Positions 1-13,300 of a stretch of 64,000 bases of DNA are shown piece by piece; position 1 is the first letter of the stretch, and every line of letters starts with the position of its first letter. The stretch covers positions 18,015,670 to 18,079,669 of the forward strand of contig OZ038467.1 of NCBI GenBank assembly GCA_964036295.1, read 5' to 3'. The translations under genes and the position numbers were made by a program. A model generated the notes under the pieces. It ran no database searches. It had not been told where the DNA came from and worked only from the letters and a program-made list of their open reading frames with translations. The DNA is from Plumapathes pennacea. Lineage: Eukaryota > Cnidaria > Anthozoa > Antipatharia > Myriopathidae.

Positions 1-3000
1 CATAATCGACAAGAATATCCCCATGAGCTCACCGTTCAAGCTCGACGAATTGCTCACTAATGATGTCGAGATCAGTAGGTGGACCTCGGAGGGTCTACCC
101 CCTGATGAGCTGTCCATAGAGAACGGTATCCTGACCACTCAAGCCAGTCGCTATCCGCTCTGCATTGACCCGCAGCAGCAGGCGCTTAACTGGATCAAGA
201 AGAAAGAAGAAAAAAACAACCTCAAGGTACAGTAGAAACGCTTACAGTACAGGCTAACTAAGCAGCAGCAAGAAGGACCGTCAAGCTCGCCTTGATTGGT
301 GTTCATTTATATATGCCTGAAAAATCTGAAGGTTTCGTCCACAACGACTTCCTTGATACGGTTTATACTGGAACAAGCTGTTTAATTCATCTTCGATCAA
401 AACTTTGCAGTTTATAGGCAGAGAGGTCGAGAGAAAGAACTTCGTTAATTCTGGATTATCTTAATCGGCTTTCGAACAACCGGGGCACGATTAAGGTAAT
501 CCTGGATAAAGTTTAAACATTGCTGTCATTTGGAAGCCTGAAAATGAGGATTTTTTATTCTTATAAGGGGACTGCCTCGATATGTTTTGATCTCGAACAA
601 GCATTTTAGCTGATAGGAGTCTTTTAAAAAGAACTTTGTTAGTTTGTTGGCCTCAAATTGAGATAAAGAATTTGGTTAATCCAGGATTAGCTTAGTCAGG
701 TTTTGAACAACCGGGCCTAATTCTGGTTCTGAGGATGCGTTGTTTGTTTCGATAATCGATAACAATCGATAACAATCGATATCAATTAACCGACTGATAT
801 TGGAAATCGATGGCCAAGTTTCTTGTGATATATCATCGATTTCCGATAGCAATCGCTTAATTGTTATCGATTGATATTGGATTGTTTACATTTTCTCTGT
901 GTTGATTCTTTGACAGGTGGTGACGTTTAATGATCACGATTTCCTAAAGCAGCTGGAATTAGCCATCAAGTATGGCTTTCCAATCTTGTTTAAAGACGTT
1001 GATGAATACATCGATCCCGTTATTGATAATGTGCTTGACAAGAACATTAAAGGTAAATGAAGCGCTCGTATAGTATCCTCGTGAACACGTTGAGACGTTT
1101 TCCGCTGTAAATTCGAGTAATGAACGCAAAAAGTCTGTACCAGAAAAAGTCTATTTCTGTTATTTATTTTGTTTTTCTAGTTAGACTCGTCATTTTCGTT
1201 AGACTCTTTAGCGCATTGAGCAGCTCAGATATGGGCCTTTGAAGTTCAAATTGCTTCATATTAAACTTCATATTATTTTGTGTCAGTTCCTTTGATTTAG
1301 AACTGACGCGAAATAAGAGTTTAGTACTATCTGGAACTTTAAATTTTTGTATCTTGGCTTTCAGTAGGGCTGGCGATTTGAAATTTTACACACGTTCGTG
1401 CAGCGGCTGTGTATATCACATAATATTGTTTAGAGTTTTGTAAAAAATGTTTGCAAAATAATGACGTCACACTTCAGTACTCTATTACGGAAACTAAATG
1501 TCGCTTTATTATTTTCCAGGGGAGCCTGGGCGAGAGTTTGTGTTGCTAGGAGACAAAGAGGTGGATTATGACCCAAGCTTCCGTCTGTACCTGAACACCA
1601 AGTTGTCTAACCCCAAGTACACGCCTGCGCATTTCAGCCGCTGTATGGTGGTCAACTACACCGTCACAATGAAAGGGCTGGAGGATCAGCTGCTCAGTGT
1701 GATCGTGGGCTTTGAGCGGAAGGAACTTGAGGAACAGCGCGAGAGACTTATCCAGGAGACTAGGTGCGAGACATTTGTACAGATGGGGGAGGGGGGTTTG
1801 CAACGACGACTTGCAACGATACAATGTTGCGCTAAAAATTTTTGAAGTGTAGCACCCCATTTCGAATGATATTTCGCGATGTTTGCAGTACTGCAACGCG
1901 TTGCAAGTTTTAACGTGCAACACCGTTACATAAATTTGGAGCTAATCGGCGTTGCAAATCGACCAGTGTAACACCAGCTTTAGGGGTCAACATCACGGGT
2001 TTTGGCTTAAGGTGCTTAACATTAAACGCACGGCCCCAAGTCCAGTACGAATAACTCGCTAAACGTTAAATTCCCTCTATGAAAGTTTGTAATTTAAACT
2101 ATTCATTCCTTGCTTCCTTGCGTAGCCGTTGTATAGAGGTTATTTTAAATGATTGATGGGTTTGGGAAAACGTAGTGCTGGGGCCAATTCAATAAAGCAT
2201 TTTAACGTGTATTTTACAAGTCGGACCAATTTCTCCACACGTTAAAAGACACTTTAATCTAATACAATGGTCAAATACTGTTGTGGTTGTGCACTGGGAA
2301 CCTGTATATGTAATATTGTACAGACTTTGCGGGGAAGTTTCAACAACAGTACATGTAAGGACCGGTGGACGAGACAAAATTTCGTGGCCGTTAGTGTGGG
2401 TTCGACTGTATTTGAAGTTATTATGTGCACACAACTGATGGCGAGTTATGCTTCTTTCAAACACCAGTGACAACAAGCGTCTGTTGAAAGATTTGGAGGA
2501 CACTCTACTCCGTGAGCTCGCCACCTCACAAGGGAACATGTTGGACAACGTGGAACTCGTTCAGACCCTGGAGGACACCAAGTCTAAAGCTGTGGAGGTA
2601 AAACACGAACACCTTATCAACAAACTGATCTTCACACTGTACCACAATTCCCTTATCCCTTCCACCCCCCAACCCTCCCCCCCCCCCTCCCCCAGAGTCG
2701 TTTTTTTTGTCGTTCCCCCAAGAAACGGCTGGAGGGGAGGCTACATTTTGCTGAGTGTGATCAACTTCAATTTTCTCCTGTAGTATCTCACCAGAGATAT
2801 ATTATACAGTAAGGAGAATTTGCTACTTGATAGTTTGTTCAGATGAAAGCTGATTGGCCGAACTGTCACCAAACTGACCTTCACACTGTACCACATTTCC
2901 CTTAGCCTCCCCCTCACAGTCGTTTCTTTGTCGTTCCCCTAAGAACCGACTGCGAGGGAAGCTACATTTTCCTGTCCAAGTTAAGCGTAGAACACAGAGA

Positions 3001-4355
3001 AAGACAATTATTAACCTTTCATTCCCAAGCTCAAAATGTAGATTCTCTCAACCTGTTAAGAATAAAATGTATGAATGATGCAGTGAGAGTCGATAGTTTA
3101 ATCAGATTTCATCTGAGCAATGTATCAAAAGCCAAGTTCTCCATACTGTTTGATATATCTCTGGGCCCGGTTTTTCGAAAGCCGATTAAGCTAATCCAGG
3201 ATTAACGAAATTCTTTCTGTCGACCTCTCTGCCAATAAACTGCAGAGTTTTGTTCGAAGATGGATTAAAAAGCTTGTTCCAGCTCTGTTGTTGTGGACAA
3301 AACCTTCACATTTGCGGGCATATAAATGACATGAAAGTTTAGACCTAATCCAGGATTAGTCTAATCGTGCTTTGAAAAGCCGGGCCCTGGTGAAAAACTG
3401 CATGGGGGGGAAACTGAAGTTGGTAACTCTTGGGAGTGAAAGGGTTAACTCCACTCACCAAACATCGTGAATATTGTTATTAGAAAGCTTCATATGATTA
3501 ATCACACCGCAGGTTCACTATTTGACCATTTAAGAGTTGCATTACGTAAAGGTTGGGTCATCGAGTCAATTTCTCCCTTGGCAGTGTGAAGGTTGATATG
3601 TCAAAAAGGAAAACAAAACTAGATCTTTGTCAATAGCATCGTTGATGTGCAGAATGCTTTTATCAAATATTTGTTTCCTGTCCTTTCTGTGCTAGATGTT
3701 TGTCAACAGCATGATTAATGTGCAGAATGTTTTTATCAAATATCAATTGTTTATTTCCTGCCCATTTCTGTGCTAGTTGTTTACGCTGTTTACTAGCAAT
3801 CGCCGAACGTAAATAACGACCGCTTTACTTGATTTCATCAGGTGGCAGAGAAACTCAAACTCGGAGCTAAGACCGCGGTGGATATCGACAAACTGCGCGA
3901 TGGTTACCGTCCCGCAGCCAAACTCGGTGCGGTCTTGTTCTTCGTGTTGTCGGAGATGTCAGCAGTGAACTCTATGTACCAGTACTCGCTCTCCTCCTAC
4001 CTTCAGGTGTTCGATTTGTCTCTCAAGAAGAGTCTCCCCGATTCTATTCTACCCAAGAGACTCAAGAATATTATGGATACGCTGACTATGAATGTGTACA
4101 ACTATGCTTGCACAGGTTAGATCACGCGCTCCGTCTAAATCTGTTAACCCTTTCACTCATGAGATCATAATACAAATTCTCCTAACCATTCGACAAGAAA
4201 ATGTATGAGCGATGTAGAGAGAATTGAGAATCTTCATTTAATCACTCTCAGGAGTGAAGGGTTAAACCAGCGGCGGGGTGGGCGCAACATTGATACCCTA
4301 TCTCAGACTAAAATGCTCATACCTTATGGCTTATGTAATTATGGGAATACGCCCT

Positions 4356-4390
<35 letters not shown>

Positions 4391-7300
4391 ACCGGGGTTA
4401 GACCATTAGCGTAGAGAGGGGAGGAGGGAGGGGAGTGTGTTATATAGAGACAGTACCATTATCATTTTTACTTGAGATGTGAACATAGCATAGTGGGACT
4501 TTTGCTTCATGACTTTCAAGTTACGCTGTGGTGCATATACATTCTTACACACTACCGAGAGCTATATTCACGACTGTGAAACACAGTCACTGACAGCCCT
4601 TAGCCAAAACTACCCTGTAGGCGTTTGCAAACAATCAATCTGTTATCCTCGGCTGTGCGTGTTGAGTAATTTACCCCCTGACTCATTTTCGTGTGACTCC
4701 TGGGAAGCATTCGTTTAACATTTCTATGTTGGCTTTAGGTCTTTTTGAGCGCCACAAGTTGCTCTTCTCATTCCAAATGACCATTAAGATCATGGAGGCC
4801 GACGGCAAGCTGAAGCAGGAGGAACTAGACTTCTTCCTGAAGGGCAACATCGCACTAGAGAAGAGTGCACGTACCAAGCCGTTCGGCTGGCTGCCGGATC
4901 AGGGCTGGGAGGACCTCGTCAGACTTGTCACCGTCACTCCTGACGCCTTCTCTGCACTCGCAGACGATGTGGAACGCAACGAGAAGCTCTGGAGAGAGGT
5001 TTGTGTTTGTCTTAAAGGGGCCTTCTCAGCCAATTCAGTGTTTTTGTTTACATCCAGAAATGTGTAAAAATAATTTGCCTGAATTTGGTTTCCAACACGA
5101 AAAAAAACGTAATAAATCAAAGGAAAATAGGCAAGTAGCACTTTAAGGTCAAACGAAAGTAATATTCTGCTCGAGTCGGACGGAAGTGGATTGCTATTCA
5201 TCTTTCGACTTTCGGGGACCCTAAAAATGGCCGATTAAGGATTTCGGCGCGCAAAGGAATGTGGTGAGAAGGCCCCCTAAGGAGCAACTGTCACCAAAAT
5301 TGATATCAAATTTTGCATTTTCAATACGTCCTTTAGTTTCCGAAAGAAGTATGAAAAAGTCGATATCGATGTCATTTGGCGGCCATATTTTATCGGTCAC
5401 GTGGTATAATACGTCACACGTGTGTAATGCAAGATGGCCGCAGTGAGATGTATGAGGAAAACATACAAGATACTTTCATCACTTGCCGTCTGTCTACTAC
5501 TATTCTGAGAGTTCATAGTAAATTTTACGATGTGTCAGCTTTTATTATATAGACATGAGTGTTTTACTGGAAAATGTACCGTGCGTAAAATCCATACGAA
5601 ACTACATCTGGGACCCAAGTGGAGTATTAACCATATCCTCACTAGTGAGGATATCGATGGTATTATTTCCCGCTTTTGCACGATTTGTTTGTGCATTTTC
5701 TCGTGTCTATATAATAATAATAATAAAAATACACGGCAGCTTGAAGATATGGATTATATTTTCTCGTGGTAAAAAACAACATTTTTACTCACTCGCGCAG
5801 CGCTCGTTCGTAAAGCATTGTTTTTACCACTCGAAAACAAAATCCATGTCTTCGCGCCGCGTGTAATATCCTCTATATCTATTTTCTAATGCCCTCGTTT
5901 ATTTCTGGTCTGAAATATAAACCGAAGCTATATTTTCTAAATTCTCGAGAGGTGTTTATGATTTAGAGCGTCTTCGTATATTATTTTGTAAGCTTTCTTC
6001 TATTCCTCTTCAACAGTGGAATGACCTCGACGCCCCTGAAGCTGCCATTCTTCCCGGCAAATACGAGGAAACCTTGACAGACTTCCAGCGTCTTCTGTTA
6101 CTTCGTTGTTTCCGTGTGGACCGTGTATATCTGGCCATCACCAACTTTGTCACGGGTCGTATGGGCGAGAAATACGTCACTCCACCCGTCATCAGTTTCG
6201 AGGCGATTTTTGAGCAGTCTACGCCCATATCGCCAATAATATTTATACTCAGTCCAGGCTCCGACCCGGCGAGTGACTTGATGAAACTTGCAGAAAGATC
6301 TGGGTTCGGGGGAAACAAGCTGAAGTTTCTGGCCATGGGACAAGGTCAAGAAAAGGTATGGAGCACTCGTGGATTATTGCTACAGAAATCTGGCCCCGGT
6401 TTTTCAAAGCACGATTAGGCTAGTCCTGGATTAGGTCAAAACTTTCTTGTCACGTATACGCCTGAAAATGTGAACGTTTCGTCCACAACGACTTTCTTGA
6501 TAACGTTTTAAGCTGGAACAAGCTTTTTAATTCATCTTCGAACAAAACCTTGCAGTTTATTGGCAGAGAGGTGGAGAGTAAGAATTTTGTTCCAATCCTG
6601 GTAAAAATATTTTGGACGCTAGGACAAAGTCCTCTGATTTTGAGTTTTTTTGCGCCTCCCCCTCCCCCACTTCAATATTGAATTGCGCATATTCCAGCCC
6701 TGAACCAACATTAATCAGGGGGAGGGGAGGGCGGTGCCTTTTTGGCTAACTAGGCCAGCCAAAGAGGGTGATATCAACGAAATAGCACTATGATTGGGGT
6801 GTCGCAAGGACGTTTGTCCAGGATTGTAGATTAGCTTAATTGGCTTTCAAACAACCGGGCCCTGGTGGTTAGCTTGGTAGCCATTACTGTTCATCTTTGT
6901 GTTTATACGTTTCCGTGATATTTCCGTAGCTCGCTTTACAACTACTGGAGACAGCGATTGCTCGTGGCCAGTGGTTGATGTTGCAGAACTGTCACTTGCT
7001 CGTCAAGTGGCTGAGGGACCTGGAGAAAGTCTTGGAGCGAATTTCAAAGCCTCATCCAGACTTTCGGCTGTGGCTCACGACCGACCCAACCCCAGAGTTC
7101 CCTATAGGCATTCTACAGCGCTCTTTAAAGGTAGGACTCTAACAGTACCGCCATAATTACCACCAACGATTATCATCTGCACCATAAACAACACTGAGCG
7201 TACGAAACAATGACGTGATAGTCATAACAGTACCGTAGAACAGTAACGAAGTAAGCTGTAACGTAACAGTAATGTAAAAGTAACGAAGTAAACAATGACG

Positions 7301-10300
7301 TAACAGTAGCGCAACAGTAACGAAGTAAACAGTAACGCAACAATGACGAAGTAAACTGTAACGTAACAGTAATGTAACAGTAACGAAGTAAACTGTAACG
7401 TAACAGCAATGTAACAGTAACGAAGTAAACAATAAAGCAACAGTAGCGAAGTAAACTGTAACGTAACAGTAACTAATTGAGTTATGTAATTTTTGTGTAC
7501 CAAGATATTTATATATTTAAAGTAACTAACCTGCCAGTGACATTAAAGTTTTGTATAGTTCAGATGAAATAGGTAGTCCTTCACATAAGCCTTTGGCTTT
7601 ATTGGACTACCTTGCCATGTATTTATTTTATTTCTATTATTATATGTAATGTTAGATGGCAAAATAAAAACTGAACTGAACTGAAGTAAACAGTAACGTA
7701 ACAGTAACGAAGTAAGCAGTAACGTAACAGTAACGAAGTAAACAGTAACGTAACAGTAACGAAGTAAACAGTAACGTAACAGTAACGAAGTAAACAGTAA
7801 CGTAACAGTAACGAAGTAAACAGTAACGTAACAGTAACGTAGCAGTAACAAAGAAAACCGCAATGAATGTTGGCATTATCTGTTAGTAGTAAACCTTTAT
7901 TCTGGCCACATCTCAAGAACGACAAATTATTGCCAGATACAACGCTATAACTTTTAAACAATGTATCTTGAATTACAGGTCGTTACCGAGCCACCCAATG
8001 GCCTGAAACTGAACCTGCGCAGTACATACCACAAGATAACCAATCAGGCGCTGGCGGAATGTCCGCACCAGGCCTTCCCGCCTCTGGTGTACGTTCTGGC
8101 GTTTTTTCACGCCGTGGTGCAGGAGAGACGCAAGTACAGTAAGAATGGATGGAACATTGCCTACGACTTTAACGAGTCTGACTTCCGCGTGTGCATGACC
8201 CTTCTTAATACTTACTTAACCAAGGCCCTGGAGAGTCCGGACAACAAAATACCCTGGGGCAGCTTAAAGTACTTGATTGGCGAGGTAAGCAAGCTCAGGG
8301 CTGTGCTGTTTTGTCTCGATGAATTACTCACAGTCAGATACTTTGTCGTTTAGAAACTGTTTCTTAGGCCCTGTTTACACTAGAGCGAAATTATCTGGAT
8401 TCGAGGCATTTGTTTCCGGATTCGTGAAAGTGTTTACACTAGTTTTTTTGTGAATTCGGGGTCATTTTTAGTGAATCCGGAATCGAAAGTTGGAACTTTG
8501 TGTCCGAACTAGTTTTCAAGTGTAAACGGGGCCTTAGGAACTGTTCCCTACATTGGGGGAAGGGGGGGGGGGGGGGGGGGGTGAGGGGTTGGGGGTGGGG
8601 TGGGTGATATTTTATTGATTAGAAAGCTCAACATTAGTGGAGTTTCAACTTTGTACGAACTGGCCTCGTCAACAATTTACCACTCATGAGCGCCTAACAA
8701 TGCGTCTGATATTTACGACCGGTGTACGGACTATTTTGGAGTGTGTGTCTGTGTCAGTGTTGAGCGAAAGGGAAGGAGATGTTAACCCTTTCACTGCCAA
8801 GCTCAAAGTGCAGATTCTCCCAACCTTTTAAAAGTAAAATGTGTGAGTAATGTAGTGAGAATTGAAAGTTTAATCAGCTTTCATCTTAGAGAGGTATCAA
8901 AAGCCAAGTTCTCCTTTCTGTATGCTTTAATTCTGGTGAGAAATTGAAGGAGAAAATTGAAGTTGGTCACTCTTGGGAGTGAAAGGGTTAATTGTGGCTA
9001 CCAAGACAGGGTAGATATTGAACAATATAACAATCAGAGTAATAGTTGTTTGTAAATTGCCGTTACCCTAGCAAAATTGATTCCCGGCTTTTGGGGATTT
9101 CTAAGAATTCTTGGGAATTTCCAGGAATTCCAAACTCTTCTCAGCTAGGCAAATTGATGTTTGCAGAGCAGGTTTTAAAGGCTTAGGCTTAGTTCCTAGT
9201 AATTCCCAACTCTACCCAATTATACAAATTATAATTGCTGTGGAAGCTTCGAAGTTTTAGGAATTCCCAAAGGCTGCCAGTCATACAAATCGATATTGCA
9301 GCAAGTGGCAATTGGAATACTTGGGAAGTCCTAAGAATCCGATATAACACATTATAAATAGCTCAAAATAGAACTCGAAAATTGTTGAAAATTCGTTAAG
9401 AATGAAGGGATTCATTGCTGTGCGAGGGAAAAGTCAAATATTTTGCTTCTGGTGGCCTCATTTTATACAATATTTCAGTGTCAGGCTGTGTCCAAGCCAC
9501 GAAAAATATAACACTTATCGTTAAACTACCAGACATTCTCACATAACTGGTCGAGTTAAGTTCGAGGAGGGGTGTATCTTTATTGATTGTACTTCTGTCC
9601 TTGTTGTGCAGGTCATGTATGGAGGACGTGTTATCGACGACTTTGACCGACGTGTCGTCAAGACGTACATGGATGAATACATGGGAGACTTCATGTTTGA
9701 CACATTCCAACCGTTCCACTTTTTCAAGAACGAGGAAGTAGATTACTGCATTCCGAAACCCGAGAAGGGGGCCGAGTGTAACCGAGACCTGTACGTTGAT
9801 ATGATAGAGACTCTGCCCCTGGCAAATACTCCGGATGTCTTTGGTTTACACCCAAATGCTGAGATTGGTTATTACACTAACGCTGCCAAAGACATGTGGG
9901 CTCACTTAGTGGAGCTGCAACCTCAGACGAGCGGCGAAGCTGGCGGAGTGAGCCGCGAGGAGTTCATCGGTAAAATCGCCACGGATATCCAGGTCAAGCT
10001 CCCACAACTGTTTGAAGTGAGTCAAATCAGAAAGAAACTGGGAGAGATCACCCCGACTTCTGTGGTACTGCTACAAGAGCTGGATCGCTTCAATGTGCTC
10101 ATCAGGAAAATGTCCACCTCCTTGATTAACTTGCAGAGGGTAAGTGTCACAGACGTGTATTAGCCCCGGTCTGCGATGTTGTGAGTAGTTTGAAAAAGGC
10201 CATTTTCTTAAGGTTGGGCGCGCATCCATGCTTGACGGGCCAGGACTTTCAAATTCAACTTTTAGCTTTCTTTCACGACAGACTGTGTTCGGCCGCGATG

Positions 10301-13300
10301 TAAATGCTTCATGCTGCGCTCTTAATTTGAGTTAGGGCGGCTATCTTGAGTTTTAAAGCCGTTTTTCTTTTTACAACGTTCACGCACGAGTGCTCGCTAA
10401 ACAATTCTCATATCGAAGATTGTGGCCCGTCAAGCTTGATAGCGCACGCTCTATTATAGTGTCCTCGTGTAAACCTCGGTCCGCGTTTCTAGTTCAATTC
10501 GTGGACACGGAGCAAGCTGAGGGGCACATTTGCTTGTGCTGGAAACTGTCGAGGGGTTTCAAAGTAGAAATATTTTTCAAAGGAGTGAAGACAAACGCAG
10601 TTCTTTGACGTTTTAGTTGCGCACCCTCGCCCCTCCCTCCCCGTGAGGTGTTGTCAGTTTGGCCTTGCGGCGGAAGATCGAGTCGAGTTTCCTTGATTGA
10701 AGTGTGAAGCCAGGGGCCAATTCAATAAAACATTTACAAGTGTATTTTACAAGTTGGGCCAATTTCCCCACACGTTAAAACACACTTTAATTCAATACCG
10801 TGACCAGATCAGTTCCAGTTATACAGTTGAGACCTGTATCTGTAATGTTTTACATACTTTTGTCCAATTGGAGTTCGTTTAATGGTCTTTGAATAATGGT
10901 CCATCTTGTAAAATACACGTGTAAATGTTTATTTAATTGGCCCCAGTAGATGGGGATTGTGACGCTGTTATACAAGTTACTCGCGACATCACAGATTACG
11001 TATAAAAACGTCTGGCATTACAAGAGATTCAAAGTATTCACGCACGGTAGATGACTGAGTGTGATTCTCTTGTCTCGCTCCAGGCCCTGGCGGGTGAAGT
11101 GGGGATGAGCAGTGAACTGGACGAAGTTGCGCGGGCGCTATTCAACGGTCAGCTGCCAAACATCTGGAGGAAGTTGGCCCCTGCAACACTCAAGTCGCTT
11201 GGCAACTGGATGGAACATTTCCTGAAGAGACTGAACCAGTACAACGGATGGGTAAGTGGTGATGTCGCGGCGTGCTTTCCCGGGAGGAGAGGGGGGGTAC
11301 TCCTATATAAATGCCATATAGGTATGTGCCGCCCCAAGTGGTTCATTTTCAGCGTTTTAGTCTGAAATATGGTATTGCCTATGGTCTGGAATAGGGTAGG
11401 AGATTTTGATATTTGGTCAGAAATAGGGTCGAAAATCACAAATTTTGGTCTGAAATAGGGTAAGGGTTTTCAGTCCCGGACGGCAAACTCCCACCCAAAA
11501 TTTTGAGGAGTAGCCCCCACCAAACCCCCCCGGTGTGTTTTTTCAAGTAAGACCACGGACTTTAGAGCCGTTTTCGGATGACTACCGAAAGCTGTCGCAT
11601 GATTGCTTCAATTTTGAGTTGGCTACAATTTCGAATTTGTCCAAACAAGCTTAAAAGGATTCTTGGCCAATCACGAGCAAAAGCAAAACCTGGTTGCAAT
11701 CTCCTTACACGAGCTTATCAAGTGACGATGCCTTTTTCCTGTACTTGGCTTTTGATTGGTTGAAAGTGTTTCTTACAACCTCTGACTGACAGTGTACTTG
11801 TCTTCGTCCACGTCACTCACAAAGTTTAGTATTAACCTGCCTTGCACTATCATGGAACACGTGGACGTCAAAGCATTGTCAACTTGAGTGTAAATCCTCG
11901 ACGCTTATGTCAAATTTTGGATAAAGCAGGGGCGCTTATTCGAAGGGTGGCGCTTATTTGATTTTTTCCAAATCGTAGCCAGATGATTATTTATATTTGT
12001 AATGCGCAACATTTGCCCGTAAATAAACAACGTTACGTATGTATACCATCCGTATAGTTCTATTAGCGACACATTTTGTTATAGTTTTCGTTCAGTTCGC
12101 CAAACGTGTACAATATGTTCACAAAACGGCATGTCGATTTCCATAGAGTTAATTTACCGTTTGTGTAAAAACAACAAAATAGAGTTCACGAGAGCGGAAT
12201 TGACGCTAATTTGAAATTTGCCTGAGAAGGGGCGCTTATTCGAGGATTACGGTATTTTCTTTTACCTCCTGATACGTTTGACAGAATTTTCTAGTATTCG
12301 CTCTGTCGTGTCGACGTCTCCATCTTGTGGTGCGAGTTTGTGTTCTAACATCGTGACGATTTTCAGGTCAACGAAGGTGAGCCCGCGGTAATCTGGTTGT
12401 CAGGTCTGCATATTCCCGAGTCATACCTGACTGCTCTGGTCCAGGCCACTTGTCGTAAAAACGGCTGGCCACTCGACCGCTCCACTCTGTACACGACTGT
12501 CACTAAATACAGAACCGCAGAGGAAGTGTCTGAGAAAGCGCACTCCGGTTGCTTTGTCAGTGGACTCTACTTGGAGTGTGCGTCGTGGGATCTCGACAAT
12601 GCTTGTCTGAGAAGACCCAGGCCCAAAGTGTTGGTTGAGGAGCTTCCGGTGTTGAAGGTCATACCCATTGAGGCGCACAGGCTCAAGTTGCAGGTAACGA
12701 ACGAAAGCTTAGGCCCATATAAGGCAAGGATATAGTGTTCAGGCCCGGGGGGTACTTCCTACAGTAGACTCTACCCCACACCCCCACCCCCCGGGTGTTC
12801 ATGTGACAACGCGGAAATGCGTTTTTTGGTCGTGCGGTCACCTTGTTTTTAAGTCAGCGGTTATTGCACAAAAACGTAACGTTCGTAAAACCTCAAGTCT
12901 TAGCCAATAAACTCAATTCTAGAACTCGATACTCAACTGTAAGTTAGTTCAAGGCATCTTTTACAACATGAGTTGTGCACCAGAAAATGAGGCTTGCACA
13001 CGATGTGAAATTTTATTTTGAATTATGAGAGTTAGATAGTCTTGGCGACGAACGCTGACCAACGGGAGTGACGTCAAGAACGTATTTCCGCGGTGTCTGT
13101 TCAGGTCATGTGTCTTTTGCACACGTGACTAAGGTAGGAAACAAGAGACACCGAACGCGCGCGCATGCGCCCCTCATGACACTTCCCCCTTGAAGGGACT
13201 TGAGAGGGACTTGAAGGAAGACAAGTAATTTTGCGATGTAACTTTACTATACGTTTAAGTTCATATTGAGGCTTGTGCCCGCAAAGGGGAGAAGATATGG

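Noticed and set aside
1498-1845. Frame beginning with ATG at 1498
   Set aside because: The ATG is intronic; only 1520-1763 is dynein exon 3.
7205-7850. Possible CRISPR-like array
   Set aside because: Repeats are contiguous 26-bp units without unique spacers, in a eukaryotic intron.
7157-7961. Several minus-strand open frames of 70-110 codons rich in Leu, Tyr, Val and Thr
   Set aside because: They are translations of the 26-bp minisatellite in all frames, lie inside a dynein intron, and have no independent start or domain.
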